Shown piece by piece: positions 36,518 to 44,831 of a DNA stretch of 64,000 nucleotides. Where the stretch lies: assembly GCA_012103255.1 (NCBI GenBank), contig WLXD01000001.1, positions 1,406,803 to 1,470,802 of the forward strand, in the 5' to 3' direction. The notes below the pieces were generated by a model. The model was not told where the DNA came from. It did no database searches and saw only the letters and a program-made list of their open reading frames with translations. Every line of letters begins with the position of its first letter. Positions within the stretch are counted from its first letter, which is position 1. The DNA is from Acidobacteriota bacterium (GTDB lineage Bacteria > Acidobacteriota > UBA890 > WLXD01). The translations under genes and the position numbers were made by a program.

Positions 36518-37047
36518 CCGACGACCAGGAAGCGCGGATACTGCGCGAGTACATCACCGGTGGGCTGGATGAGCAGTCGGCTACCGACTTCGAGCACCGG
36601 CTGCTGACGGACGATAATTTCGCCGATTCGCTCGACCTGGGCGAAACGGAGTTACTCGAGGCCTGGGTCGGCGGTGAGCTCGACGAAGAGCTGGCAGCCC
36701 GGGTCGCTGACCTTGTTGCCACCTCGCCCAGGCTCCAGGCGCGCGCTGACACGGCCTTCGGGCTTGCCAATCGTCGAGGCCCCGAGGCGGCGTTCGTCGT
36801 GCCGACGGAGGAGAGTGCGGCCGTTCCAGCCGGTCGGTCGAAGCTGGTGCTGGGGCTGACCGCGGCCCTGTTGATCACCCTCGTCGCTTTGCTGTATCAG
36901 CTCCGCGCCGCCTCGGACCGAAAGGCGCTGGAGTCTCGTTTGCAACAACTCGAGTCCGAACTGGCACAGATCCGTAGCGATGAGATCGACCTTCGCCGAG
37001 AGCTTGCCCGGGCTCGCGCGGAGCAGCGGATCCCCGATCAGCAGTAG
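36514..37047 (+). CDS. Single-TM anti-sigma-like protein
   Basis: 177 aa. The N-terminal acidic helical region (ILREYITGGLDEQSATDFEHRLL, in part; ETELLEAWVGGEL) resembles the cytosolic domain found behind this sigma family. There is no HxxxCxxC zinc motif. One TM at about 110-130 is followed by a coiled coil (ALESRLQQLESELAQIRSDE). A role as sigma-sequestering membrane partner is inferred from position. Confidence 0.75.
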   Translation: MTDDQEARILREYITGGLDEQSATDFEHRLLTDDNFADSLDLGETELLEAWVGGELDEELAARVADLVATSPRLQARADTAFGLANRRGPEAAFVVPTEESAAVPAGRSKLVLGLTAALLITLVALLYQLRAASDRKALESRLQQLESELAQIRSDEIDLRRELARARAEQRIPDQQ

Positions 37048-37167
37048 GCCAGATCCTGATCGATCCGCCGGCTCCGACCCGTAACGCTTCGCGCTCCGCG
37101 GTCATCACTGATTGAGGGCCGCGGTTGAGACCCGGCGTGGAGTCATCTGCTTTCGTGGAGGTGTTTG

Positions 37168-37998
37168 ATGCTGGAGCGTGTCCGCGTTGTCTGTTTGGTA
37201 GCGGCCGCGTTGGTACTGATCGCGTCGGTGGGTCGTGCCCAGAACGCTGGAGACACACACCGTGTGATCGTCAACAACGAGGGAAGCCACGACGTTCAGC
37301 CCATCGGCCAAGCGCTGCTCGAAGGCTGGCGAGCGGAGGGATTCGTGGGGTCATTGCACGACTGCATCGTCCATCTCGCCGTTGCCCGCCTGAGCGAATC
37401 GCGGGCCCGAGCCGATCGCTCCCAGGATCCTGGTGGCACCCGCGGGACGGAAACCTATGGGCGGCTGCTATTCAACGATGCCAATGACATCGGCATAGCC
37501 GGCGTTGGCGACCGGGTGCCAGTGGCGCTCGGCGACATCAGCATTCCCGTGCGCAGTCCGAAGACGCTCTTCGTGCTGCTGGACCCCTCGGGCGTAGGCG
37601 AAATACGCCAGTACGTGGTGCCTGATGATGATGGCAGCGGATCAACGCTGGAGGCCGCCACGGCCCGGGCGGTGTCTGCTGACGAGGCCGCGAACGCGGT
37701 GGATGAAAGCAGTCTCGACCCGCTGGGCGCCTCCTACGTCGAACTCTTCAATCTCACAGCCGGGATCATGGATGCTGACTTCAACTTTGGCTCAGCGTGG
37801 CGGTGTGCGGACACCGCTGAAACGATGCTCTTCCGAGCGGAGGACCCGGCCCGATGGGCGCGGATGCCAGCCGAGCCGCCTGCGTTCCGCGGTTGGGAGC
37901 CCACGGGTTGGAGTCCGGAAGTCGACCGAGAACGGCGATTCGACGACACCTGGATTCTGTATGCCTACTGCCCGGAAGGCTTCGAGCCCGAGTCGTAG
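37168..37998 (+). CDS. Exported protein of unknown function, sigma-operon neighbour
   Basis: 276 aa, signal peptide to about residue 24 (IASVGRAQ). The mature part has a few cysteines (LHDCIVHL, WRCADTAE, YAYCPEGF) and no known motif. GGAGG lies upstream of ATG 37168 (an in-frame TTG sits 3 nt before). It follows the sigma/anti-sigma pair by 120 bp and may be a target or sensor partner. It converges with the TatT-like gene, overlapping it by 34 nt. Confidence 0.78.
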   Translation: MLERVRVVCLVAAALVLIASVGRAQNAGDTHRVIVNNEGSHDVQPIGQALLEGWRAEGFVGSLHDCIVHLAVARLSESRARADRSQDPGGTRGTETYGRLLFNDANDIGIAGVGDRVPVALGDISIPVRSPKTLFVLLDPSGVGEIRQYVVPDDDGSGSTLEAATARAVSADEAANAVDESSLDPLGASYVELFNLTAGIMDADFNFGSAWRCADTAETMLFRAEDPARWARMPAEPPAFRGWEPTGWSPEVDRERRFDDTWILYAYCPEGFEPES

Positions 37999-38822
37999 CG
38001 CGGGTCCGAGCAGGTGCCGGGGTTTTCGCTCAGTGCCGTTTCGGCTTCTTGGCGCCAGGTTGCGGCGTCCGGGTTTACGCTCGCGACGGCCAGTTCAAGG
38101 GCGCAATGGTAGGCGGATCCCGACGCCTCGACTTGTTCAGTCTTGTCATAGGCCTCCGCGAGAGCCAGCCAGTTAGGGGCGAAGCCCGGGAACAAGTCAA
38201 CGGCCGCTTCTGCGTGGATGAGGCCAGTGTCGGGGTTACCGGGCCCCAGCGGCCAGCCGGGGGCGCGCAGGTACACCAGTGCGAGCACGCGGTGGGGTCC
38301 GGCTTGGTCCTCGCGTTCACCACTCTCGATCGCGTTGTTCAAAGCTCGGACGATGATGTCGAGCCCTTCGGTGGCCGTGGAGCGCACCTGGTTCGCCTGA
38401 ACGCCAACGGCCAGCGCAAGGTAGTACGAACAATCAGGGTTCGACACCTCGCGACGGCGGCACCACTGGGCAGTCTGGACGGCCTCCTGTGCGACCGTAT
38501 TTCGGCGCGATGGTTCGGCCGCATACTCGGCGAGCCAGGTCTGGGCTCGGACAGCGCCGATGATCGGTGCGGCGTCCGTGGCGTCCGCCACGGCGGCACG
38601 TAGCCACAGCGTGATCGATTCCTCGACCGCCTGTTCGTCCGGTCGTTGGCGGTATGCGGCCGCGGCTTCGACCATCAGGCGTTCCGCCGCTGCCGGATCG
38701 GACGCGGCGGGGTCTGCCGTGGCGAGCGCGGATTCGGGATCGGGTGGAGGCAGCGCGCGCGCACAGCCGTGCGTCAACAGGAGGACCCCGATGAGCGAGC
38801 AGGCGGCACGCAAAGCGGTCAA
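37965..38822 (-). CDS. TatT-like helical-repeat lipoprotein (BstC-like)
   Basis: 285 aa from a TTG at 38822 overlapping the upstream stop (TTGA). Signal with lipobox LLLTHGC. Mature part of TPR-like helices: WLRAAVADATDAAPIIGAVR, NPDCSYYLALAVGVQANQVR, LVYLRAPGWPLGPGNP. This matches TRAP-transporter T-component (TatT) lipoproteins. It is the third gene of an RND / PhnD-like / TatT-like operon, the architecture described for sterol transport proteins BstA-B-C of Methylococcus capsulatus. Outer-membrane-side lipid handover is therefore a reasonable inference. Confidence 0.8.
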   Translation of the reverse strand: MTALRAACSLIGVLLLTHGCARALPPPDPESALATADPAASDPAAAERLMVEAAAAYRQRPDEQAVEESITLWLRAAVADATDAAPIIGAVRAQTWLAEYAAEPSRRNTVAQEAVQTAQWCRRREVSNPDCSYYLALAVGVQANQVRSTATEGLDIIVRALNNAIESGEREDQAGPHRVLALVYLRAPGWPLGPGNPDTGLIHAEAAVDLFPGFAPNWLALAEAYDKTEQVEASGSAYHCALELAVASVNPDAATWRQEAETALSENPGTCSDPRYDSGSKPSGQ

Positions 38823-39652
38823 CTGGCGCCGTGAAACGCCTGGCGACCGGCCATGACCATCGCGTCGTCGACAGGGCCGAAGCTGTTGATGCGCACCATC
38901 TCGAGCAACTCGCCGAACTGCGCATCGTGGTGCACGCGCAGAAGAGCACGGCGCAAGGCCTCGCTCGTGTCGGCATCCAACCGATCGCCCACGCTGACCA
39001 CCAGGCCCATCGACATTTCCGGAGCGGTCGCGATCACTTCGAGGTCCGCCGCATTGGGCAACGAATCCATGGCTTCCACCTGCGATCGGTCGAGGATCAC
39101 CGCAACATCGTCGCCTTGCATCGCGCGGCGAAGTGCCCCCAGGACGCGTGGCGTGAATTCGATGGTGGCTGTTTTCGGGAGCGCCCCCCAATCTCGCAGC
39201 AGGTTGCCGCGTACGAAGCTGTCGGCGTAGCCGGGGACTCCTGCGATCGTCCAACCCTCGAGATCGCCCGGACCTTTCACACGACCCGTCGACGCGACGA
39301 GGCTCCAGCGCTCATGCGCGGTGCCCCCGGGGCCGAGGGTCTGCGCGATCGGGCGGAGGCCGAGTTCGGCCTCGTACTTGAAGAAGAGCGGGAGCGGTAC
39401 AAGCGCGACCTGAGTGTCAGGGTCGCGAAGACGGGCCAGGCCGCCGACCTCATCCTCGTGATACTCGGCCGCCAGCGTTCCGGCGTCCCAGTCTGCAGCC
39501 GCCTCAATCAGCCGTGCGAACTCGTCCATCGTAGGCTGCGCCTGTTCCGTCGTGCCGGGATAGCCCGGCGCGCAGGCCACGAGCCGCAGAGGCGCGGATG
39601 CTTCGGGCGCGGCGAAAGTCGCACCGAGTAGACCAAGAATGAGAGGTAGCAA
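38819..39652 (-). CDS. PhnD-like periplasmic binding protein (BstB-like)
   Basis: 277 aa. Signal to about residue 19, then LRLVACAPGYPGTTEQAQPTMDEF (in part) and LEGWTIAGVPGYADSFVRGNLL, RAMQGDDVAVILDRSQ, a type 2 substrate-binding fold of the PhnD group. No ABC permease or ATPase is nearby; the partner is an RND transporter. TTG start with AGGAG 9 nt upstream. Its stop overlaps the TatT-like gene. In the Bst system the equivalent protein is a periplasmic sterol-binding protein. Confidence 0.82.
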   Translation of the reverse strand: MLPLILGLLGATFAAPEASAPLRLVACAPGYPGTTEQAQPTMDEFARLIEAAADWDAGTLAAEYHEDEVGGLARLRDPDTQVALVPLPLFFKYEAELGLRPIAQTLGPGGTAHERWSLVASTGRVKGPGDLEGWTIAGVPGYADSFVRGNLLRDWGALPKTATIEFTPRVLGALRRAMQGDDVAVILDRSQVEAMDSLPNAADLEVIATAPEMSMGLVVSVGDRLDADTSEALRRALLRVHHDAQFGELLEMVRINSFGPVDDAMVMAGRQAFHGAS

Positions 39653-39705
39653 TACACAAGCTCCTGAGGTGATCCAAGAATAGCCCGGTGCGTCGGCAAC
39701 TGCCG

Positions 39706-42399
39706 CTACCGCCTGGCGAGGCCGAGAGCGAGCAGCAGGTTCGGGAGAACAATCACCGCAGCCACGAGGCAGGCTCCGACCCCGAGGAACAGCAGTGCGC
39801 CGAGGCTCGCCATTCCCCGGTGCGAAGCGAACATCAGACTGCCGAAGCCGACCATTGTGGTCAGCGAGGCCACGAGGATGGCTCTGCCGGTGTGGGCCAG
39901 GGCGACGACCATCCCGTCACCGCTCTCAAGGCGGAAGCGGTGCACCACGTGTACGCCGGCGTCGATGCCGACCCCGAGAACAATCGGTATCGCTATGAGA
40001 TTGGCGAAGTTCAGGTCGATGCCGAACCAACGCGTCATGCCCAGCAACCACAGCAGTCCGAGAAGAACCGGCACGAGTGCGAGAGCGGGATCGATCAGTC
40101 GTCTGAAGTCAGCGAGAAGAATCAAGGCGACGAGGAATGCCCCCGCGCCGAGAGCGGCGCCGAAACCGGCTGTGATCAGATTCGAGTGGTCTTCGAAGAT
40201 CACCGGGAAGCCGATGGCGTTTTCATCCACCGAACGAGATGCGTTGTTGAACCTTGGCAGGAATTCCTCGTCGTAGATGCTGCCCGTCGGGTACAGATAG
40301 CCGACGAATGCGCCTGACTGCGTGAGGAATCTCGCCGCCAGTTCCGGCGGGAGACTCGCTGCGGCAGGCGGCACGCCGGCGGTCGCCAGCCGGAGCTGGG
40401 ACAGGAATGAACGTGCTTGCTCTTGCAACGCCTGATCGCCGGCGTTCCAGGAGTCACGCAGGGCGGGGGTGGCGTCGGCCACCAGTCGCTTGATGACCTC
40501 GACTTCGAGGCGTGCCTCTTCGAGCAGTCCAGTGAGTTCCCCAAGGCCAGCCCCGAAAGCGTTGTCGGCGGCGTTGGCGAGGGCCTCTTCGAGTCGCGAA
40601 AGCGATGTTTCGAGTTCGGCCAAAGGGGCGGAGCTTGTGCCCACTCGGAGGCGATCCAGAAGCACGCGCACCTCCGCGACCGCAGCCGCGGATGACTCCG
40701 GTTCCGATGGAAGGAAAGCTAGTACCGAGTCCATGCGCTCGATCTCGAGATGCTCGGCAACGCGGCTCTCGAGGGCTCGGGGATCTTCCACGGACTCGGC
40801 CACAACGAGGTTGAAGTCGTTGCGCAACGCCGAGCGTTCGCTCATGAGGTTGAGGTAGCGTGTGGACTCGGCATCCGCGGGCAGCATTTCGAGCAAGCTC
40901 GTGTTCACCTCGATCTGCCAGAGCGCGGGAACCGCAGCCGCTGTAACGGCAAGAGCTCCCAGCAGAACGACACGGGGCCGCGTGCAGACGAGGCGCGCGG
41001 CGCCCTCGTCCCACACGCGGTCTACCATCGCGTCGCGCTGCTCACGATGACCACGGCCACCAAGGGCGAGCATGGCGGGAAGCGCGACGAGTGCCGCGGC
41101 CAGACACAGGAGCACGCCGACGCCGGTTACGAGCCCCAGCTCTGCGAAACCCTTGAATCGCATCAGGGCGAAGCAGAAGAAGGCCGCGGACGTTGTGAGA
41201 GCCGAGATTGCTACCGGCCGACCCGTCTTCCGGAGCATGTGCCGCACCGCGTCGATGCGGCCGCGTTGACGGCGCTCGATCTCGTACTGAGAGATGGGGT
41301 GCACGGCGTAGTCGATGCCCATCCCCACCAGAATGGGAATCAGCGACGTAGTGATCAGGTTCAGGTACCCGTACTGCAGCCACACCGCGCCGATCGCGCC
41401 CAGAACCCCCAGTGCCAGGGCTGCGAGGCCGAACATGGCGTGAACTCGCCGGTGGAACGCGAAGAGAGACAGGATGAAGACTCCGAGCATCGCGATCACC
41501 GACGTGCGGACGCCATCGCGGCCCACGGCGGCCATCTCCTCGACTTCCATGGCCGGCGGTCCGGTGAGGCCGAACCGAAGGCCGTCGATCTGCGAGCCAA
41601 CTTCTTCAGCCGCCGCGCGAGTTGCCGTGACCAGTGCGTTTGCCAGCTCGAGGCCGCCGTTGCCGGTACCGGCTGGATGGACGAGCACGAAAAGCACCAT
41701 GCCATCCTCGGTTGCCAGGAAACCGTTGTCGGTGATGGCTCCACTTTGCTCCGACGCGAGCAGGTCCATCACGTGCCGGGGTAGCCTTTCGGTCCACTCG
41801 ACGGGGGCTTCGAGGAAGTCGCGCTGGGCTTCCAGAAATTCGCCCAGGAGGGCCGTTTCTGCCCCGGCATTCGCCGCGTCGATCGAGTCTCTGCGCGTCA
41901 GTGACTCCTCAATTCGGGCAGCGAGTAGAGCATTGAGATCCGCGAAGCCCCGAACCTCCAGCAGATCAGACGATGGCCCTAGAAGGTCGTCCAGTTGCCG
42001 AACCGCCGCGCGAAGCTGGTCAGGCGGCGCTAGGAACAGCGCGTGCCGACGGATCCAGTCGACGTCGACACGGTAGAACACACTGCCGACCGCAGGGTCG
42101 GCAAGTAGTTGAGCAGCGATCTGCTCGGCAGCTTGCTCGGCGGCCGCGCTGGGCACCGCGTTGCTGGTTCGCTCGATCGCGAGGATCAGAGGTTCAGGAT
42201 CCTTGAAGTCCGCGCGTACCCGATCCCACAGGATCTGGTTCACGTCGCCATCCGGAACGAGTGCGCGACGCGACGTGCTGAACTCCAGCCCCGTCCTGAG
42301 CCATCCAGCGCCCAACGCCAGAATCACCGCCGCCGCGACGACTATCCGCGGGCGATCGAGAATCGCGGTTGTGAGGCGGTCGAGAAGGGTGTCGAGCAT
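39706..42399 (-). CDS. RND-superfamily lipid transporter (HpnN/BstA-like)
   Basis: 897 aa from the ATG at 42399, two repeats of one TM, a large periplasmic domain and five TMs. The TM4-type motifs are ILVGMGIDYAVHPISQYEIE and IVLGVGIDAGVHVVHRFRLE, as in MMPL/HpnN-type RND proteins with an SSD-like region. There is no membrane-fusion protein or TolC gene. The downstream partners are a PhnD-like binding protein and a TatT-like lipoprotein. Function as inner-membrane transporter of triterpenoid lipids is inferred from this trio and from squalene genes in the window. Confidence 0.88.
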   Translation of the reverse strand: MLDTLLDRLTTAILDRPRIVVAAAVILALGAGWLRTGLEFSTSRRALVPDGDVNQILWDRVRADFKDPEPLILAIERTSNAVPSAAAEQAAEQIAAQLLADPAVGSVFYRVDVDWIRRHALFLAPPDQLRAAVRQLDDLLGPSSDLLEVRGFADLNALLAARIEESLTRRDSIDAANAGAETALLGEFLEAQRDFLEAPVEWTERLPRHVMDLLASEQSGAITDNGFLATEDGMVLFVLVHPAGTGNGGLELANALVTATRAAAEEVGSQIDGLRFGLTGPPAMEVEEMAAVGRDGVRTSVIAMLGVFILSLFAFHRRVHAMFGLAALALGVLGAIGAVWLQYGYLNLITTSLIPILVGMGIDYAVHPISQYEIERRQRGRIDAVRHMLRKTGRPVAISALTTSAAFFCFALMRFKGFAELGLVTGVGVLLCLAAALVALPAMLALGGRGHREQRDAMVDRVWDEGAARLVCTRPRVVLLGALAVTAAAVPALWQIEVNTSLLEMLPADAESTRYLNLMSERSALRNDFNLVVAESVEDPRALESRVAEHLEIERMDSVLAFLPSEPESSAAAVAEVRVLLDRLRVGTSSAPLAELETSLSRLEEALANAADNAFGAGLGELTGLLEEARLEVEVIKRLVADATPALRDSWNAGDQALQEQARSFLSQLRLATAGVPPAAASLPPELAARFLTQSGAFVGYLYPTGSIYDEEFLPRFNNASRSVDENAIGFPVIFEDHSNLITAGFGAALGAGAFLVALILLADFRRLIDPALALVPVLLGLLWLLGMTRWFGIDLNFANLIAIPIVLGVGIDAGVHVVHRFRLESGDGMVVALAHTGRAILVASLTTMVGFGSLMFASHRGMASLGALLFLGVGACLVAAVIVLPNLLLALGLARR

Positions 42400-42514
42400 G
42401 GTCCCGGAGTCTATTGAAAGCGCGCAGCACCCGCCGCAGCCGCGGATCGAGTGGTCGGACAGCGGACGCAACGCTAGGATGGCGGAACCGATTACCTCTT
42501 CGACGAGTAGCACT

Positions 42515-43474
42515 ATGAAGACCCGCGTTCTGACTCAGTCCGACATCCAACGCGTGGTCGACATGCATACGGTCGTGCCCGCGATCGAAACGGCTTTCGC
42601 AGCCCATGGACGCGGCGAGACGCAGATGCCGGTGAAGGTCTATCTCGACCTTCCCGAATTCAACGGCGACTTCCGCGCCATGCCGGCCTATCTCGAAGGG
42701 TCGGCTGGCGTGAAGTGGGTGAACGCGCATCCGAGCAACCCCGAGCGCTTCGGGCTGCCATCGGTGCTCGGGATGTACATCCTGAGCGATCCGGAGACCG
42801 CCCAGCCGCTTGCCGTGATGGACGCCACCCTGCTTACGGCGCTGCGAACGGGAGCCGCTGGGGCGGTGGCAACGAAGCATCTCGCCCGCTCCGACGCCTC
42901 GTGCGTCGGTTTCATCGGGTGCGGCGTGCAAGCGCGAACGCTCCACGCGGCCCTGAGCGTGGTGATGGGCGACTTCGAGGTGGTGGCGTCGGATGCCTCT
43001 TCGGAGGCTGCGGAAGAGTTCGCCTCCGAGGTAGGGGGGAGGGCCGCCGGGCTCGATGAAGCGGCAGCATGCGATGTCGTTTGCACCGCGACCCCGGTGC
43101 GCGACCCCATCATCCGTCGCGACTGGGTCCGATCCGGTGCCCACATCAACGCGATGGGCGCGGATGCCCACGGCAAACAAGAACTCGACACACAGGTGCT
43201 CCTCGACGCGGTCGTAGTTCTCGACGACTGGGCTCAGGCCAGCTCGAGCGGTGAGGTGAACGTACCGCTCGAAACGGGCGCGCTCTCACGCGACGCCATC
43301 CGCGGCGGGCTTGGCGAGATCGTTGCGGGCGAGCTGGCCGGCCGCGCGGCGCCGGACGAGATCACCGTCTTCGATTCGACAGGCCTGGCGGTGCAAGACG
43401 TTGCGCTCGCACGATTGATCTACGAGGCCGCGCGCGACGCCGATGTGGGCCTTGAGGTCGACTTTCGAGGCTAG
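42515..43474 (+). CDS. Ornithine cyclodeaminase/mu-crystallin family (alanine dehydrogenase-like)
   Basis: 319 aa from the ATG at 42515. The N-terminal lobe carries MPVKVYLDLP and GVKWVNAHPSNP. The Rossmann motif is CVGFIGCGVQARTLHAAL, followed by DVVCTATPVRDPII and GAHINAMGADAHGKQELD. This matches NAD-dependent alanine dehydrogenase/ornithine cyclodeaminase homologues; substrate is uncertain. Divergent from the RND operon over 115 bp. Confidence 0.93.
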   Translation: MKTRVLTQSDIQRVVDMHTVVPAIETAFAAHGRGETQMPVKVYLDLPEFNGDFRAMPAYLEGSAGVKWVNAHPSNPERFGLPSVLGMYILSDPETAQPLAVMDATLLTALRTGAAGAVATKHLARSDASCVGFIGCGVQARTLHAALSVVMGDFEVVASDASSEAAEEFASEVGGRAAGLDEAAACDVVCTATPVRDPIIRRDWVRSGAHINAMGADAHGKQELDTQVLLDAVVVLDDWAQASSSGEVNVPLETGALSRDAIRGGLGEIVAGELAGRAAPDEITVFDSTGLAVQDVALARLIYEAARDADVGLEVDFRG

Positions 43475-43567
43475 CTGTAGTCGGGATCACACCCCCCCGG
43501 GAGCCGGTCCGATCATCGTGCTAGGTTGCCTCCACCCTGTTCCTCGACCGGCCTGAGGAGCGTGATC

Positions 43568-44824
43568 ATGACGATCAGCCCAAGATTTGGTCGCCTGGCG
43601 CCTGTCGCAGTTTTGGCTCTTTTCGCGAGCGCGAGCATTGTCTCGGCTCAGTCCCGCGCGGTGCCTGACGGCGCGTTCACGCGGTTCGACCTGAGTAGCT
43701 TCAAGAAGATCGACTCGCTAGATGGCACGACTGCCGGTGGCGAATTCGGAACACAGGTCACCGAAGGGTTCCTGGTAACGGCACCCGCTGCGCCGGATGG
43801 TGGAGAGTTGTCGTTCGTATCGGGTACCGAGATCGACGATTCGATGACCGCTGCGGATCTGGCCGTCCCAGTCGAACGGCTCGGTGAGTCCTGGGGCGAC
43901 CTCGGCCATCCGCCGGGCACCTCCAGTGCGCTTGTCATCGGGGCGCCCAGCCAACCCACCACAGCTGCTCGGGCCGTCAGGCCCGCGGCTGTGATCGTCG
44001 AGTACGGCAGCCCCAACCGCTTCATCAGCGAGGTGCGACGTGTGTCGGGAACGCCCGGCTCGCTATTCGGATGGCGGGTATGGGCCACGGACAGCCAAGC
44101 GCCAGCTGCGTCCTACAACGGCTCGTTCTTCGTCACAGCCCCGCTAGAAACAAAGGGGAAGCGCGACCCGGCCGGCGCCGTTTACAAGTTCGAGACCGAC
44201 ACCGGCGAACAGCTCTGGAAGTTCAAGGGCCAGCGTGACGGTGAGTTCGCGGGCTACGCCATCCAGCCCGTTTTCGACCGGGATGGCGATGGATTCAACG
44301 ACCTCTACGTGGGGGCGCCGGGCAGCTCATCTGGTCCCGCAGGGCGGGTCTACCTGATCTCGGGTCGCACGGGGAAGGTTCTCGATACGCTCGAGTCTCC
44401 GGAAGGCGCGCAGCTGTTTGGCTACGCACTGGCGTCCAGCTCGGTCAATCCGGCACTCGGGGGACTCGTTGTTGGCGCTCCGGGCACGGATCAAGGGAAG
44501 AAAACAGCCGCAGGTGCCGTGTACGCGTTCCCGGACTTCGACTCTGCGCCGACCGTCTTCAAAGGGCGGGCGCGTGAGCAGCGGTTTGGGATCGCCCTGG
44601 TAGTGGGTCCCGAGAACATCTATGTGGGCTCGCGTGAGGGCCACAAGAAGGCGAAGAAGGACGCTCGTGGGGGCGTCACAGTTCTTCTCCCAACCGGCAA
44701 GAAGGTCAAGTTTCTGCGCGGCAAGCGTGGCGGCGAACACTTCGGTCGGGCGCTGGTACTGGCTCTCGGTCGTGCCCTCGTCGTCGGCTCGCCTGGGGCG
44801 CCGCCGCTCTTCGATCCCGAGTAG
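43568..44824 (+). CDS. Exported FG-GAP/integrin-alpha-like propeller protein
   Basis: 418 aa. Signal peptide ends at VSAQ. Repeats of the FG-GAP kind (DRDGDGFNDLYVGAPG, GAQLFGYALASS, GGLVVGAPGTD, EHFGRALVLALG) form a beta-propeller, with DxDGDG calcium loops. GAGGAG 8 nt before the ATG. Probably an extracellular structural or adhesion protein; no export system is adjacent. Confidence 0.88.
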   Translation: MTISPRFGRLAPVAVLALFASASIVSAQSRAVPDGAFTRFDLSSFKKIDSLDGTTAGGEFGTQVTEGFLVTAPAAPDGGELSFVSGTEIDDSMTAADLAVPVERLGESWGDLGHPPGTSSALVIGAPSQPTTAARAVRPAAVIVEYGSPNRFISEVRRVSGTPGSLFGWRVWATDSQAPAASYNGSFFVTAPLETKGKRDPAGAVYKFETDTGEQLWKFKGQRDGEFAGYAIQPVFDRDGDGFNDLYVGAPGSSSGPAGRVYLISGRTGKVLDTLESPEGAQLFGYALASSSVNPALGGLVVGAPGTDQGKKTAAGAVYAFPDFDSAPTVFKGRAREQRFGIALVVGPENIYVGSREGHKKAKKDARGGVTVLLPTGKKVKFLRGKRGGEHFGRALVLALGRALVVGSPGAPPLFDPE

Positions 44825-44831
44825 GCGTCGA

